Source of the DNA: Bacteroidota bacterium
GTDB lineage: Bacteria > Bacteroidota > JABWAT01
Length of the DNA: 64,000 bases
Direction: 5' to 3'
NCBI GenBank assembly: GCA_013360915.1
Contig: JABWAT010000004.1
Location: 1-64,000 of the forward strand
The notes under the pieces were generated by a model. It did not search any database and was not told the DNA's origin. It saw only the letters and a program-made list of their open reading frames with translations. Numbering within the stretch: position 1 is the stretch's first letter; each line of letters begins with the position of its first letter. Shown piece by piece: positions 1-7,981 of this stretch. Made by a program: the position numbers and the translations under genes.

Positions 1-100
1 CAGGTCCGGTTGGGAAGGTAGGTTTATGCATCGGGGTTTTTTGATTGTGGTTTCTGGAAGGTGCGGTTTCAGGCAGCGCCGCTTAAACTTAGCGTTAGAT
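1..100 (+). repeat. Integron attC site, 3' part (cut by window edge)
   Basis: The stretch ends in the core box GTTAGAT (94-100), which fits the integron R' consensus GTTRRRY. Just before it lies a GC-rich arm, GGCAGCGCCGC, at about 72-82, which would pair with a left arm outside the window. The same box plus TTTATG follows at the next site (777-789), so both cassettes begin identically. The left half of the site is not visible, so length and pairing cannot be confirmed. Confidence 0.6.
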
Positions 101-103
101 TTT

Positions 104-664
104 ATGAAAAATATTTTATTACTAGTAATTACTTTAATTACTCTTAATTGCGGAAAACCCAATAAAAGTGATTCCAGTTCATCGAATATAATCCACCTCG
201 ATTCCTCAGATTCTATCATAAAATCTTTAAAAGATACAACCAAGATTGTTTACAAAATCTCTCCTCAATTGGAAGTTATTCCTCTTGAGTCAGAGGATAT
301 AGAAGACAATATATTTTATACATGGGTTACATTCTTATCAGAATCTAAAATTCTTTGGTCAGAAAATGATAGTACAAGAAGTGTTGCATTTAGAGTTTTA
401 ATAACAACATCAGAAATATACAACTATATTTATATTGAGAAAATCACATATGGTGAAGAAGGCTTTGGAAAAAGAATTGAATACAGGAGTCGTTTGAATA
501 CAATTATATTTAGCGATAAATTTAAAATTACCGGTGAATTTACGGGAGTAAAATTCTCAAATTGGATATCTTATAACTCATTTATTTTTACTATAGATAA
601 CAAACGTTTTGAATTAACAATACTAAACCAAAACGAAGCGCAAATATTATTATGTGATTCCTAA
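104..664 (+). CDS. Cassette-borne lipoprotein of unknown function
   Basis: This 186-residue protein starts with a lipoprotein-like signal, MKNILLLVITLITLNCGK, with the probable lipidated Cys at residue 16. The rest is an AT-rich, Ser/Thr- and Asn-rich soluble domain that I do not recognise. An in-frame ATG at 26 exists, but it lies inside the attC site, and the next ATG at 104 begins 3 bases after the core box and opens the signal peptide, so 104 is chosen. The stop codon overlaps the R'' box of the following attC, as is usual in compact gene cassettes. No Shine-Dalgarno sequence is seen. Function unknown; its mobility as a cassette is an inference from the flanking sites. Confidence 0.75.
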   Translation: MKNILLLVITLITLNCGKPNKSDSSSSNIIHLDSSDSIIKSLKDTTKIVYKISPQLEVIPLESEDIEDNIFYTWVTFLSESKILWSENDSTRSVAFRVLITTSEIYNYIYIEKITYGEEGFGKRIEYRSRLNTIIFSDKFKITGEFTGVKFSNWISYNSFIFTIDNKRFELTILNQNEAQILLCDS

Positions 665-783
665 TCTAACAATCAATTTCAGGCTGACCCCAGAATAGTT
701 GGCATGAAATTGAGTTTTCGGTTCGTTCAAATAAATTGTAAAAATGTGCTGTGTTCTGGGTCAGCCTAAATTGGTCGTTAGAT
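664..783 (+). repeat. Integron attC recombination site (complete)
   Basis: R'' box ATCTAAC at 664-670 fits RYYYAAC and R' box GTTAGAT at 777-783 fits GTTRRRY. Between them the inner arms AGGCTGACCCCAGAA (679-693) and TTCTGGGTCAGCCT (754-767) are inverted repeats that match except for one extra C in the left arm. That single unpaired base is the strand-selecting extrahelical base known from attC sites. Length is 120 bp, within the known attC range. It follows the gene at 104-664 and precedes the next one, in the order expected for + oriented cassettes. Confidence 0.9.
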
Positions 784-786
784 TTT

Positions 787-1332
787 ATGGCATCTGAACC
801 TAAATATGAAAATTATTCTTTGATTGAGTTATTGGATTCACTTAAGCATATAGATAAGGGAAGTTATCCGAATAGATATAATAAAATTCAAGAAGAGATA
901 ATTAAACGAAAATCCGAGAAGGAAAACATAGTTGAGAAGAAGTCATATTTATCAACAAAGAATAAATGGCTTATATCATTCTTAATTATTTCAACCTTAA
1001 TTGGATTTGTATTTATTTATAATATTTTTATTTTATTATTTAATATTCTATTAATACTTCCAAGTTATTTTTATTATAAGTATAAAAGAAACGACAGATT
1101 ATGGTTAATAATATTATTAGGGATAATATTTATTATTATTGGAGGTTTATTTTATTTTTACCCGGTTCATTTTGACGAAAACACAAGAATTTATGGTCTA
1201 CCATTTATGATAGGTGCTATTCAAAGTGGTGCTGATTTTCCAAATCCAGCATTTCCTGTTTCAGTTTTGTTTAACACTATTTCCTGGTATTTGTTTTCTA
1301 AAATTGTATTGTTAGTAAAAATCAGAATCTAA
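787..1332 (+). CDS. Cassette-borne membrane protein with charged N-terminal motif
   Basis: The protein has 181 residues. The N-terminal part (about 8-43) has the spacing YS..EL.D.L..ID....P.R...I..EI..R, a helical motif that I have seen at the start of hypothetical membrane proteins in other bacteria. A hydrophobic region with about three to four membrane segments follows (about 60-165). The start is the ATG 3 bases after the attC core box; the upstream in-frame ATG at 751 lies inside the attC and is rejected. The TAA stop overlaps the R'' box ATCTAAC of the next site. Very AT-rich coding sequence. Function unknown; an inner-membrane location is inferred. Confidence 0.72.
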   Translation: MASEPKYENYSLIELLDSLKHIDKGSYPNRYNKIQEEIIKRKSEKENIVEKKSYLSTKNKWLISFLIISTLIGFVFIYNIFILLFNILLILPSYFYYKYKRNDRLWLIILLGIIFIIIGGLFYFYPVHFDENTRIYGLPFMIGAIQSGADFPNPAFPVSVLFNTISWYLFSKIVLLVKIRI

Positions 1333-1390
1333 CAAACAATATTAGGCTTACCACAGAATGGTTATCATAAAATTAGTAGCTATATTCAGT
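1327..1390 (+). repeat. Truncated attC site (5' half only)
   Basis: ATCTAAC at 1327-1333 is a perfect R'' box, and the next 40 or so bases are clearly related to the left half of the attC at 664 (both read ATCTAACAA.CAAT..., then AGGCT.ACC.CAGAAT). No matching right arm or GTTRRRY box follows at the expected distance of about 120 bp. The site looks broken by a deletion or insertion somewhere near 1375-1395. The right boundary given here is approximate. Confidence 0.65.
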
Positions 1391-1720
1391 TTGCCTTGGC
1401 TTTTATTAGTTATCAAGTTCTTTGGAAATTTGCACGTTCCATTCGCTCCATGGTAACGATTAAAACCTGGAGTTCAACTTTGTTTCTTTCGGTTTTGCAA
1501 AATGAAAAAGTGGGCGTTTTTGCTTTTTATGTTTTTTATGTTTTGAGGTCTCGGGTTTCTTGTCAGTTTTTCTCAGTTACAAAAATTAAATATTTTCCCC
1601 AAACAGTCAGAACGCGCTTTTGCTGCCCTTTAGCTTTTGGTTTAAAAATCTCAATTCCCTACTTTGTCTTGGTTTCAAAGCGTTTCTGTTAGAAAACGCA
1701 TTATATCCAAGACCGTGCAA
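1391..1720. other. Non-coding stretch inside the cassette array
   Basis: I see no convincing gene here. Open frames crossing it are Phe/Cys-rich, lack start signals and look like chance translations of T-rich DNA. It lies between a half attC (1327-1390) and a complete attC (1721-1839), so it is either an ORF-less cassette or debris from a deletion that removed the right half of the preceding site. T-rich, low-complexity runs dominate 1480-1560. Confidence 0.5.
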
Positions 1721-1839
1721 ATCTAACTATCGCTTCCGGCCGATTTGCACACGGCTGGGTTTCCGGAAAGTTAAACAATTTTCTAAGGTTTTCGGCTTCG
1801 GTTGGTTCGCGTGCAAACGGCAGAAGCTAGGCGTTAAAT
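1721..1839 (+). repeat. Integron attC recombination site (complete)
   Basis: R'' box ATCTAAC lies at 1721-1727 and R' box GTTAAAT at 1833-1839; both fit the consensus. The inner arms GCTTCCGGCCGATTTGCAC (1732-1750) and GTGCAAACGGCAGAAGC (1811-1827) form an imperfect inverted repeat with unpaired bases in the left arm. Length is 119 bp, almost the same as the site at 664, but the arm sequence is unrelated to it, as is normal among cassettes. Confidence 0.85.
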
Positions 1840-1846
1840 CATTCAT

Positions 1847-2575
1847 ATGATAATATTTTTTGTCCCAATCATATTGATCATCGTTGTTTTTTCGAACAAG
1901 GACATCATTAATAGGGTACAAGCATCAGGAATGAGTTATATTGAAATTTGCCATGTTTCTTTTTGCCTTGAGTTAGAAACTCTGTACAATCCATATGTGA
2001 AAAATTTGGATTCCCTCGTATTCGATTACGGATTCTATTCTGGGACTGGTGAAATATTGACAATTGCTTCCGATAATGATTCAAGAGTATATAGTGTTTT
2101 AAACAATGTTTTTAATGTCACTGGTACTAATAAGCCTGTTCAAGAAGAAAAAGTATCATTAAAGGTTGAAAAAGACACATTAATAGTTAAAGAAAAATGT
2201 GTTGTCTTCTATTACAAATCCACGGAAGAATGGGAGCAAGTAAGTGAGACAGAAGAATTATATCTAATAGAAGAATACTCTGATTATTTTAATTATCTGG
2301 AAAGATTTGAAAGCTTATACGCTGACTCCCTGAGGTATTACGGTATCAAATTGGTCATATCGATCAATAGGTATATTTCGTTTTCAGGACTAAATAAGGA
2401 AACATTTTTTGATAGAGCAAGTTATAGTAATCTGGGGATAATTTGTTTTTCGCCAGATTCTGCTATACAAATTAACTCTGGTGTTAATATTGAATCTGGA
2501 TATCTTAGAATTATCAATGAGTATTTTGGTCTAAGTATCCAGGAGTCGAAATTATCAGATAATTTTCCAGAATAA
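1847..2575 (+). CDS. Cassette-borne protein of unknown function, N-terminal membrane anchor
   Basis: The protein has 242 residues. Residues 1-16 form a hydrophobic segment (FFVPIILIIVVF) that could be a signal anchor; the rest is an acidic, Tyr- and Ser-rich domain with alternating strand-like stretches and no motif I know. The ATG lies 8 bases after the attC core box at 1839, and the stop touches the next, degenerate attC, which supports a single-gene cassette. Codon use is AT-rich like its neighbours. Function unknown. Confidence 0.7.
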   Translation: MIIFFVPIILIIVVFSNKDIINRVQASGMSYIEICHVSFCLELETLYNPYVKNLDSLVFDYGFYSGTGEILTIASDNDSRVYSVLNNVFNVTGTNKPVQEEKVSLKVEKDTLIVKEKCVVFYYKSTEEWEQVSETEELYLIEEYSDYFNYLERFESLYADSLRYYGIKLVISINRYISFSGLNKETFFDRASYSNLGIICFSPDSAIQINSGVNIESGYLRIINEYFGLSIQESKLSDNFPE

Positions 2576-2646
2576 TTCTAGCTATCCTTTCGTGCGTACG
2601 CTGTCGACAGTGTTTCCGGCAGCGTCGCTCATAAAAGTTGTTAAAT
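2575..2646 (+). repeat. Integron attC site, short and slightly degenerate
   Basis: GTTAAAT at 2640-2646 is a consensus R' box. The inner arms GCGTACGCTG (2594-2603) and CAGCGTCGC (2620-2628) are inverted repeats apart from one extra T in the left arm, again the expected extrahelical base. The R'' box is imperfect (TTCTAGC for RYYYAAC). At about 72 bp it is shorter than the sites at 664 and 1721 but within the known range. It is the last attC I can recognise, so the array probably ends here or one gene later. Confidence 0.7.
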
Positions 2647-2665
2647 ACTAATAAAACGAGATAAT

Positions 2666-3088
2666 ATGAAGATTCTGCTTTTAATCCTTTTACCACTTTC
2701 CCTATTTTCCTGTGTAGCAATCACGAAAATGAAGGATTCCTCTGATACTAAATTGGAAAAGACATCTGTGGCCGTGGTTGATACAACCAAAGAATACGAA
2801 ATCGCGGATACGTTGCCTGAAATGAAGAAGGGCCTTTCAGAACTGGCGAGCAGACTAGTCATACCAACTGAATTTTTGAACTCAGGGTTAGAAAATGGAA
2901 CAGTTGTTGTTCGTGCATTGATTGGAATAAATGGGAAGGTCATTAAGACTTCAATTATAAAAAGTCTTGGTTATGGGTGTGATGAACAAGTTGTTTCTGC
3001 CTTGAATGAGACTCCGTTTTCACCGGGTGTCATAAAGGGTACAGCGGTGAAAGTGTGGATAACTATTCCGATTAGATTTAAGAAATAA
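2666..3088 (+). CDS. Lipoprotein with TonB C-terminal-like domain
   Basis: The protein has 140 residues, with a lipoprotein signal (MKILLLILLPLSLFSC, lipidated Cys at 16). The C-terminal half, about residues 65-139, fits the TonB C-terminal fold: a strand ending GTVVVRALIGINGKV, then SLGYGCDEQVV, then a FSPG motif and a final strand of alternating hydrophobics. Such domains bind TonB boxes or form small stand-alone modules. There is no TM-plus-proline linker of a true TonB, so this is not a complete energy transducer. It directly follows the last attC and has no attC after it; it could be the oldest cassette or the first fixed gene. Confidence 0.7.
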   Translation: MKILLLILLPLSLFSCVAITKMKDSSDTKLEKTSVAVVDTTKEYEIADTLPEMKKGLSELASRLVIPTEFLNSGLENGTVVVRALIGINGKVIKTSIIKSLGYGCDEQVVSALNETPFSPGVIKGTAVKVWITIPIRFKK

Positions 3089-3259
3089 ATGCTATAGAAT
3101 GGCAACGTAGAATCACATTGCTGCCGTTTTCGATAGCTGTCATCTGTGTCCTGATCCGATTCGGATGGTAAGGTAACTGAATTAGTATTTCATGAGTCCG
3201 CAAATTTAGAATTGTGATACATTTCCAATTGAACCTATTTTAAAAACGAGGATGAGAAA

Positions 3260-3652
3260 ATGAAAATAGCTGGGATACTATTGGTGACTTCGCTGCTTAT
3301 TTCATGTAGTAATCATACTGATAGTAATTTGATATACGGGAAGTGGGCCACAGTTAAAACGGAAATGATGGTTCATAATGCAGATGATGTCAACGAATTT
3401 GAATGGAACAATCCTATTGAAAAAGCTCCCGGGTACCTCATCATCAATAACGATGGAAGTTCAAAAAGTGGCATGTATGAAGAATCAATGGTACAATCTA
3501 CCTATAAATTCAAGGATTCCACAATGATTTTTTACTCCCATTATTTCGTTCCCATGTCAGAATATACGGTGCTTCGATTGGATTCAGCATACCTGATAAT
3601 TGAATCTAAGGATATGGACAGAATGAGACATTATCTGGTGAGAGTAAAATGA
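3260..3652 (+). CDS. Small lipoprotein, lipocalin-like
   Basis: The protein has 130 residues. A lipoprotein signal runs up to LLISC (Cys 16). The mature part begins with YGKWATVK, then strands such as GYLIINNDGSSKSGMY, TYKFKDSTMIFY and AYLIIE. This GxW start followed by short beta strands resembles the lipocalin-like lipoproteins common in Bacteroidota-type genomes, but the match is by pattern only. AT-rich like the neighbouring genes. No attC-like element flanks it. Ligand and role unknown. Confidence 0.65.
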   Translation: MKIAGILLVTSLLISCSNHTDSNLIYGKWATVKTEMMVHNADDVNEFEWNNPIEKAPGYLIINNDGSSKSGMYEESMVQSTYKFKDSTMIFYSHYFVPMSEYTVLRLDSAYLIIESKDMDRMRHYLVRVK

Positions 3653-3704
3653 TGCCTGCTATCGTGGTAGTGATTACAAAAAAAATAATATAAAAGGAAT
3701 AGTC

Positions 3705-4436
3705 ATGATTCGTGCTCTTTTAATTCTTTTCAGTATGACGTTTTCACACGTCGTTTCTTTTTCACAGATAAATCCTGTTGAACAATATCCACCTAAGAAT
3801 TGGGAGCTGGGCTTTGCAATTGGTCCAGATTTTACTTTGGGTTCCTTTCAAGGCTCTTTTATATCTATATCAAAGTATTTTACTGAGAATGAAAAGTTGA
3901 GATTTGGATTATCCTCAGAATTATCAGCAAGTGAAACAGAAATCAACCTGACCAGGCATCACATGGATACATTGTATGCATCGAACAAATTTCCAGATGA
4001 ATATAACCGCCGTTTTGTAAGATTTTCGATTCAATATTCAGAATACCTGCCAAAGTCCCGAACAATCAAACCATATTATGTTTTTGGCCCCTTTCTGAGT
4101 CTTACATCCAATAACGATACAGATAATTGGATTTCTGGTGATTTAAACACGTCCTATGTTCGTCGTAATAAAACTGAGATGATAATGGTTGGAGTAGGTG
4201 TATCGGGAGGAGTAGGCGCTGAATGGGAATTAACGGAGGCTATTTCAATTCATGCGGAATACCAATTTGGCTTTGGTTATTACTGGGGGAACACAGAGAC
4301 AACATTAACTTCTCACAGAACAAGGTATGGAATGATAGATTCAGAGTCGAAGGTCAGGGAAGTCATGAAGAATGATACTTCTGAATGGTTACTAAAAGGA
4401 TATGGGGTGCTTTTTGGACTCAGTTTGGCTCTGTAG
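3705..4436 (+). CDS. Outer-membrane beta-barrel protein
   Basis: The protein has 243 residues with a cleavable signal peptide (about 1-21, ending VSFSQ). The mature protein alternates polar and hydrophobic residues in strand-length blocks with aromatic girdle residues (for example RFVRFSIQYSEYLP, YYVFGPFLSLTS, AEYQFGFGYYWG), as in an 8- to 10-stranded barrel. The usual C-terminal aromatic is replaced by LSLAL, so insertion-signal quality is modest. I do not recognise a family beyond outer-membrane-beta-barrel. It sits in the AT-rich left region, 52 bases after the small lipoprotein. Confidence 0.65.
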   Translation: MIRALLILFSMTFSHVVSFSQINPVEQYPPKNWELGFAIGPDFTLGSFQGSFISISKYFTENEKLRFGLSSELSASETEINLTRHHMDTLYASNKFPDEYNRRFVRFSIQYSEYLPKSRTIKPYYVFGPFLSLTSNNDTDNWISGDLNTSYVRRNKTEMIMVGVGVSGGVGAEWELTEAISIHAEYQFGFGYYWGNTETTLTSHRTRYGMIDSESKVREVMKNDTSEWLLKGYGVLFGLSLAL

Positions 4437-4466
4437 ATTATTTCCTCACCGTCACATTTGCAAGAC

Positions 4467-4507
4467 CATCGGGCAGCCTTGGTTAGGTTCAAAGGTGCTT
4501 GCCGATG
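4467..4507. repeat. Imperfect hairpin, possible terminator or attC relic
   Basis: CATCGGGCAGCCTT (4467-4480) and AAGGTGCTTGCCGATG (4492-4507) are an imperfect inverted repeat around an 11-base loop. No T-run follows. A GTTAACG box at 4523-4529 resembles, but does not fit, the attC core. It could be a weak terminator of the barrel gene or a decayed attC. Confidence 0.35.
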
Positions 4508-4573
4508 AAAAGGTGTTTCGATGTTAACGAACAATAAACAATTCAATCATTCAACTGGAATGGAGCAAAAGGC

Positions 4574-5644
4574 ATGAAATGGGTTATATCATTTGTTTTT
4601 ATACCATTGTTGTGGAGTCCCTCACTCTTACATGGTCAGGAGATGGAAAGGTTTCTTTCGAACCAGCAAATTATTAAGATGATGGAGAAATCACCTACGT
4701 CTTATGAAGTAAAAAGTCTGCGAGATCTCGATGGAATACCTCCTGATAAATTACGAAAAGAAATTTTTCCTGACCTGAATCAACTGATTGAATATCCATT
4801 AATTGAGGAAGATGATTCTTCATTATCTGTAAGTTCATTTGAATTTGACAGTCTTGCTCTGAGTGTTCTCATGGAGGGTGAAGAGTATTATCAGAGTGGA
4901 AACTATCAGAAAGCCCTTTCCTATTATGAAAAGGCCATTCAAATCTCAGAAAAATTCTACATCGCCTATTTGAATGCAGGGGATTGTCACTTGATGCAAG
5001 GCAATCTGAGTCAGGCATTGCAATATTATGAAAAGGCTCACGAAATAAATCCATATGACTATCGTACCTCATTTTTCCAGGGTACTGTTTATTTGAGAAA
5101 CGGTGACTACTCAAATGCAAAAAAGTGTTATATAAAGGCGCTTTCTTTAAAGCCCCGACATCAGAATCTTATGTTTTTACTGAAGAGCAAAGAAAAGGAA
5201 TTGGGAATCAGGGTTAACAGCAGAAGGTTTGAACCGATAGCTGTTGTAAGAAAAGAGGGAGATGGAGTGGCTATTTACGTGGATGAAGACAGGGAACCCT
5301 TTTGGATCTCATATGCCTTTGCCAAGTCAATTTGGATTGGTGAGAAAGATTATCGGTCTAGAATCAGTGCATCAAATGATAGCGGATGGAATTCGAGGGC
5401 AGAGAAACAGGCGATCCTCTCAATGTTGGAAACCTATATGATCATGATAGAGGAGGATCCCAAAAACCGTAATGAGTATTGTGAATTAATTCTTAAAATA
5501 GCGAATGATGGTTATCTGGATGAGTTTATCCTGTATGAAATAGCATCTCAGATGAATCCGAATATTGTTCTTTCCGTTCCCGGCAAATACAAAGACAGAA
5601 TAAGAGAATATGTAGAAAGGTACGTCATAACCGATTTAAATTAA
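4574..5644 (+). CDS. Secreted TPR-repeat protein
   Basis: The protein has 356 residues with a signal peptide (1 to about 22, LLHGQE). Three consecutive tetratricopeptide repeats span about residues 96-200: GEEYYQSGNYQKALSYYEKA, then AGDCHLMQGNLSQALQYYEKA, then GTVYLRNGDYSNAKKCYIKA, each with the usual W/Y, G, Y and A spacing. The C-terminal 150 residues are helical and acidic and not recognised. TPRs mediate protein contacts, so a periplasmic scaffolding role is likely but unproven. AT-rich; the last gene before base composition rises to the genome norm. Confidence 0.7.
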   Translation: MKWVISFVFIPLLWSPSLLHGQEMERFLSNQQIIKMMEKSPTSYEVKSLRDLDGIPPDKLRKEIFPDLNQLIEYPLIEEDDSSLSVSSFEFDSLALSVLMEGEEYYQSGNYQKALSYYEKAIQISEKFYIAYLNAGDCHLMQGNLSQALQYYEKAHEINPYDYRTSFFQGTVYLRNGDYSNAKKCYIKALSLKPRHQNLMFLLKSKEKELGIRVNSRRFEPIAVVRKEGDGVAIYVDEDREPFWISYAFAKSIWIGEKDYRSRISASNDSGWNSRAEKQAILSMLETYMIMIEEDPKNRNEYCELILKIANDGYLDEFILYEIASQMNPNIVLSVPGKYKDRIREYVERYVITDLN

Positions 5645-5841
5645 ATGGTAATTTATTTACATTCACGCGGATGCATTCTGTCTGATATCCGGGATTCCTG
5701 TCTGTGAGAACAGGTTGATTCGTGCTGGCTGGGTACAGGTGGTATCAGATAACCGTGACAGACCTTTCTGAAAATGCTCCGTTCTCTAAGCCTGCTGCCA
5801 TGACCTGATAAGGTGTATTCTTTATTCCGGAGGGTGATGCA

Positions 5842-6531
5842 ATGGAACATACTCAGGAGCCGAAATCGAAGCTGTTAAAATTAATCGCGGGTCGGCTCAT
5901 GATTGGTATTCCCATCCTGATCGGACTTTTGTTTCTTCCGGCTGGGACCTGGGCATACCGGGAGGCCTGGTTCTATCTTCTCACGCTGCTGATTCCCATG
6001 TCGTTGATTCTGGTTTATTTTCTGAAAAAGGATCCGGCACTTCTGATCCGACGGATGAAAACCGGAGAGAAAGAACCCACCCAGAAATTGATTGTCAGGC
6101 TTGCTCTCATTCCCTTCCTGCTGGCTTTCATTTTGCCTGGTCTGGATCATCGGTTCGGCTGGTCCTCTGTTCCGGATCCGGTAGTGGTTGTGGCGACCGT
6201 CTGTATCCTTTTGGGGTATCTCCTGTTTTTTCTGGTTTTGAAAGAAAACCGGTTTGCTTCACGGGTAATCGAAGTCGTGAATGAACAGCGTGTTATTCAA
6301 AGCGGACCCTATCGCCTGATTCGTCATCCGATGTATCTGGGCGCCATACTGATTTATGTGGCCTCTCCGGTTGCCCTGGGGTCCAATTGGGCCCTTTTAC
6401 CAGCCGTCGGAATTATTCCTGTTCTGATGGCCCGGATTGTAAATGAGGAGCAGGTGCTTACCAGAGAACTGCGCGGATACCAGGAATACAAGGAAATAAC
6501 ACGCTACCGTCTGCTACCGGGTATCTGGTAG
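5842..6531 (+). CDS. Membrane methyltransferase, isoprenylcysteine carboxyl methyltransferase-like
   Basis: The protein has 229 residues with about five membrane segments. The C-terminal part carries the family signature of ICMT/phospholipid methyltransferases: SGPYRLIRHPMYLG at about 153-166, then a hydrophobic segment and the closing NEEQVLTRELRGYQEYKEIT with the conserved E and Y...Y pattern. The RHPMY and E residues form the S-adenosylmethionine and substrate site in this family. The natural substrate of the bacterial members is usually unknown. A strong Shine-Dalgarno GGAGGG precedes the ATG. From here on the base composition is that of the main genome. Confidence 0.8.
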   Translation: MEHTQEPKSKLLKLIAGRLMIGIPILIGLLFLPAGTWAYREAWFYLLTLLIPMSLILVYFLKKDPALLIRRMKTGEKEPTQKLIVRLALIPFLLAFILPGLDHRFGWSSVPDPVVVVATVCILLGYLLFFLVLKENRFASRVIEVVNEQRVIQSGPYRLIRHPMYLGAILIYVASPVALGSNWALLPAVGIIPVLMARIVNEEQVLTRELRGYQEYKEITRYRLLPGIW

Positions 6532-6582
6532 GTACCGTATGGCTTCTGATCTGCCGTTTCCAGTGAAAGGTGCTGAATTTTT

Positions 6583-7173
6583 ATGATACTTTGTTTCTTA
6601 ATTCAGGTTCTTGCTGGCATTCCTGCGGAAAGTGCAGAAAACGAGGGCTTTGCCATCCTTGATCTGGCCAAATCAACTTCATTTACTTTCTATCAGGACC
6701 GGGCATGCACAGATGAATTCACTACTCTTTTTGCGGAGGCTGATTCAACCGGAATCCCGGAATGGAGATCAGCTAGTCAACCAGACGTGAATTGGTTTGG
6801 TTGTTATGTAAATGAGTTGGCTTATTGGATTGTGTACCTGCGTGTTTTCACAGTTTCGGACCACGCCCTTGAAGTGGAAGTTAATGTGAAAACCGGACAA
6901 CGGCTCTGGATAAAGAAGAGTCCGGCGGTTGTATATAAAAAGTGGCTGGAATTCCTGGTGGACCATGTGGTTGTTGCAGAGATTCCGGATTCATCGATGG
7001 TCGCCTTCTATAAGGAACCGGATGAAAACAGTGAACGCCTGGCTTTTCCTGCGGTGAAATGCTACTCTATCCTTGAGGGGAAGGGAAATTATGTTAACTA
7101 TCTGGAAGTATTCTTTGCGATGAGACTGAAAGAGACCTGGGGTGGATCCGGTGGAACAAGGAAGGAAAACTGA
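6583..7173 (+). CDS. Secreted protein of unknown function
   Basis: The protein has 196 residues. A short hydrophobic start (MILCFLIQVLAGIPAESAE) may be a signal peptide. The mature part has two similar stretches of the form TFYQDRACTDE and AFYKEPDENSE, which resemble the RT-loop strands of periplasmic SH3-like domains, but no named family is evident. No strong ribosome site is visible. Downstream RidA follows 105 bases later. Function not assigned. Confidence 0.5.
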   Translation: MILCFLIQVLAGIPAESAENEGFAILDLAKSTSFTFYQDRACTDEFTTLFAEADSTGIPEWRSASQPDVNWFGCYVNELAYWIVYLRVFTVSDHALEVEVNVKTGQRLWIKKSPAVVYKKWLEFLVDHVVVAEIPDSSMVAFYKEPDENSERLAFPAVKCYSILEGKGNYVNYLEVFFAMRLKETWGGSGGTRKEN

Positions 7174-7278
7174 TGCTGAAACTTTTCTTTATTGAATAGG
7201 AGTCTGCTCCTTGCTCAGGAAGGCTGAATGCAGGAAGAATCTGAACACAGAATACAAGAAAGAAATCCAGAGGAACGA

Positions 7279-7674
7279 ATGATTCTGATGAAAAGAAAAT
7301 TAATTTCGAGCGGATCCGATTTTGAATCCAGAATCGGTTACTCACGTGCCGTGGTGGATGGGCCGTATGTTTTTGTGGCGGGTACAACCGGATTTGATTA
7401 TTCCACCATGACCATTCCAGAGGATGTCGTGGATCAGGCCGATCAATGTTTCAGGAATATTGAGAAGGCATTACAGGAGGCAGGAAGCAATCTGAATGAT
7501 GTGGTCCGTGTGCTGTACATTTTCCCCGAGCGATCTGATTTTGAGCGTTGCTGGCCGATCTTTCAAAAGTATTTTGGAGTCTGCCGTCCTGCAGCCACCA
7601 TGATCGTGGCGGGATTGTATGACGAGCGGATGAAGGTGGAAATTGAAGTGACGGCAAGAATCAGGGAATACTGA
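7279..7674 (+). CDS. RidA family enamine/imine deaminase
   Basis: The protein has 131 residues, standard for the family. RidA proteins hydrolyse reactive 2-aminoacrylate-type enamines from PLP enzymes in the cytoplasm; some members have other substrates. Family features are IGYSRAVVDGPYVFVAGTTG at the N-terminus, NIEKALQEAGSNLNDVVRV in the middle, and RPAATMIVAGLYDERMKVEIEVTAR at the end, including the substrate-binding Arg and terminal acidic residue. The track-long form begins at 7228, but GAGG at 7270-7273 sits just upstream of the ATG at 7279; 7288 is a second option. Divergent from canonical RidA (DYSTMTIPEDV at the G.I loop), so the exact subfamily is open. Confidence 0.8.
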   Translation: MILMKRKLISSGSDFESRIGYSRAVVDGPYVFVAGTTGFDYSTMTIPEDVVDQADQCFRNIEKALQEAGSNLNDVVRVLYIFPERSDFERCWPIFQKYFGVCRPAATMIVAGLYDERMKVEIEVTARIREY

Positions 7675-7981
7675 CCGATTTTTTTGTGATAGCGTTAAAG
7701 AGAAAGGCCGACGTACATAAAGATCTACCATTGTCTTGGATCCCGATACACCATATATTTAAAAAACTTGTTCCATACTATCATCATTCACTATATCAAG
7801 TTCGGGACAGATGCAAATATTCAGATACTGCTATAACATAAAGGACCCTTTTTCGTATGAGGGACTTTCTGAGACTTTGTGTACTCTAAAATATTCGAAT
7901 CGGTGAGGTTACCGATACTGAAACATGGGACAGAGACAATAATGAAGTCGACATATTAACTAAAAGAATGGAGAAATTGAC
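7675..7981. other. Intergenic stretch without a gene
   Basis: About 300 AT-rich bases with no supportable gene on either strand. The only structure noted is a small perfect inverted repeat, ATCGGT (7899-7904) and ACCGAT (7911-7916), about 65 bases upstream of the following lipoprotein, which could be an operator. The stretch probably holds the promoter of that lipoprotein. Confidence 0.4.

Noticed and set aside
26-103. N-terminal extension of the first cassette gene
   Set aside because: The codons lie inside the attC site, and the signal peptide begins at the ATG at 104.
1396-1850. Open frames on + strand at 1396-1692 and 1620-1850
   Set aside because: They run through T-rich DNA and an attC site, lack start signals and give Phe/Cys/Arg-rich translations with no homology that I know.
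3089-3259. Possible further attC after the TonB-like lipoprotein gene
   Set aside because: No RYYYAAC/GTTRRRY pair and no inverted arms at the expected spacing could be found.
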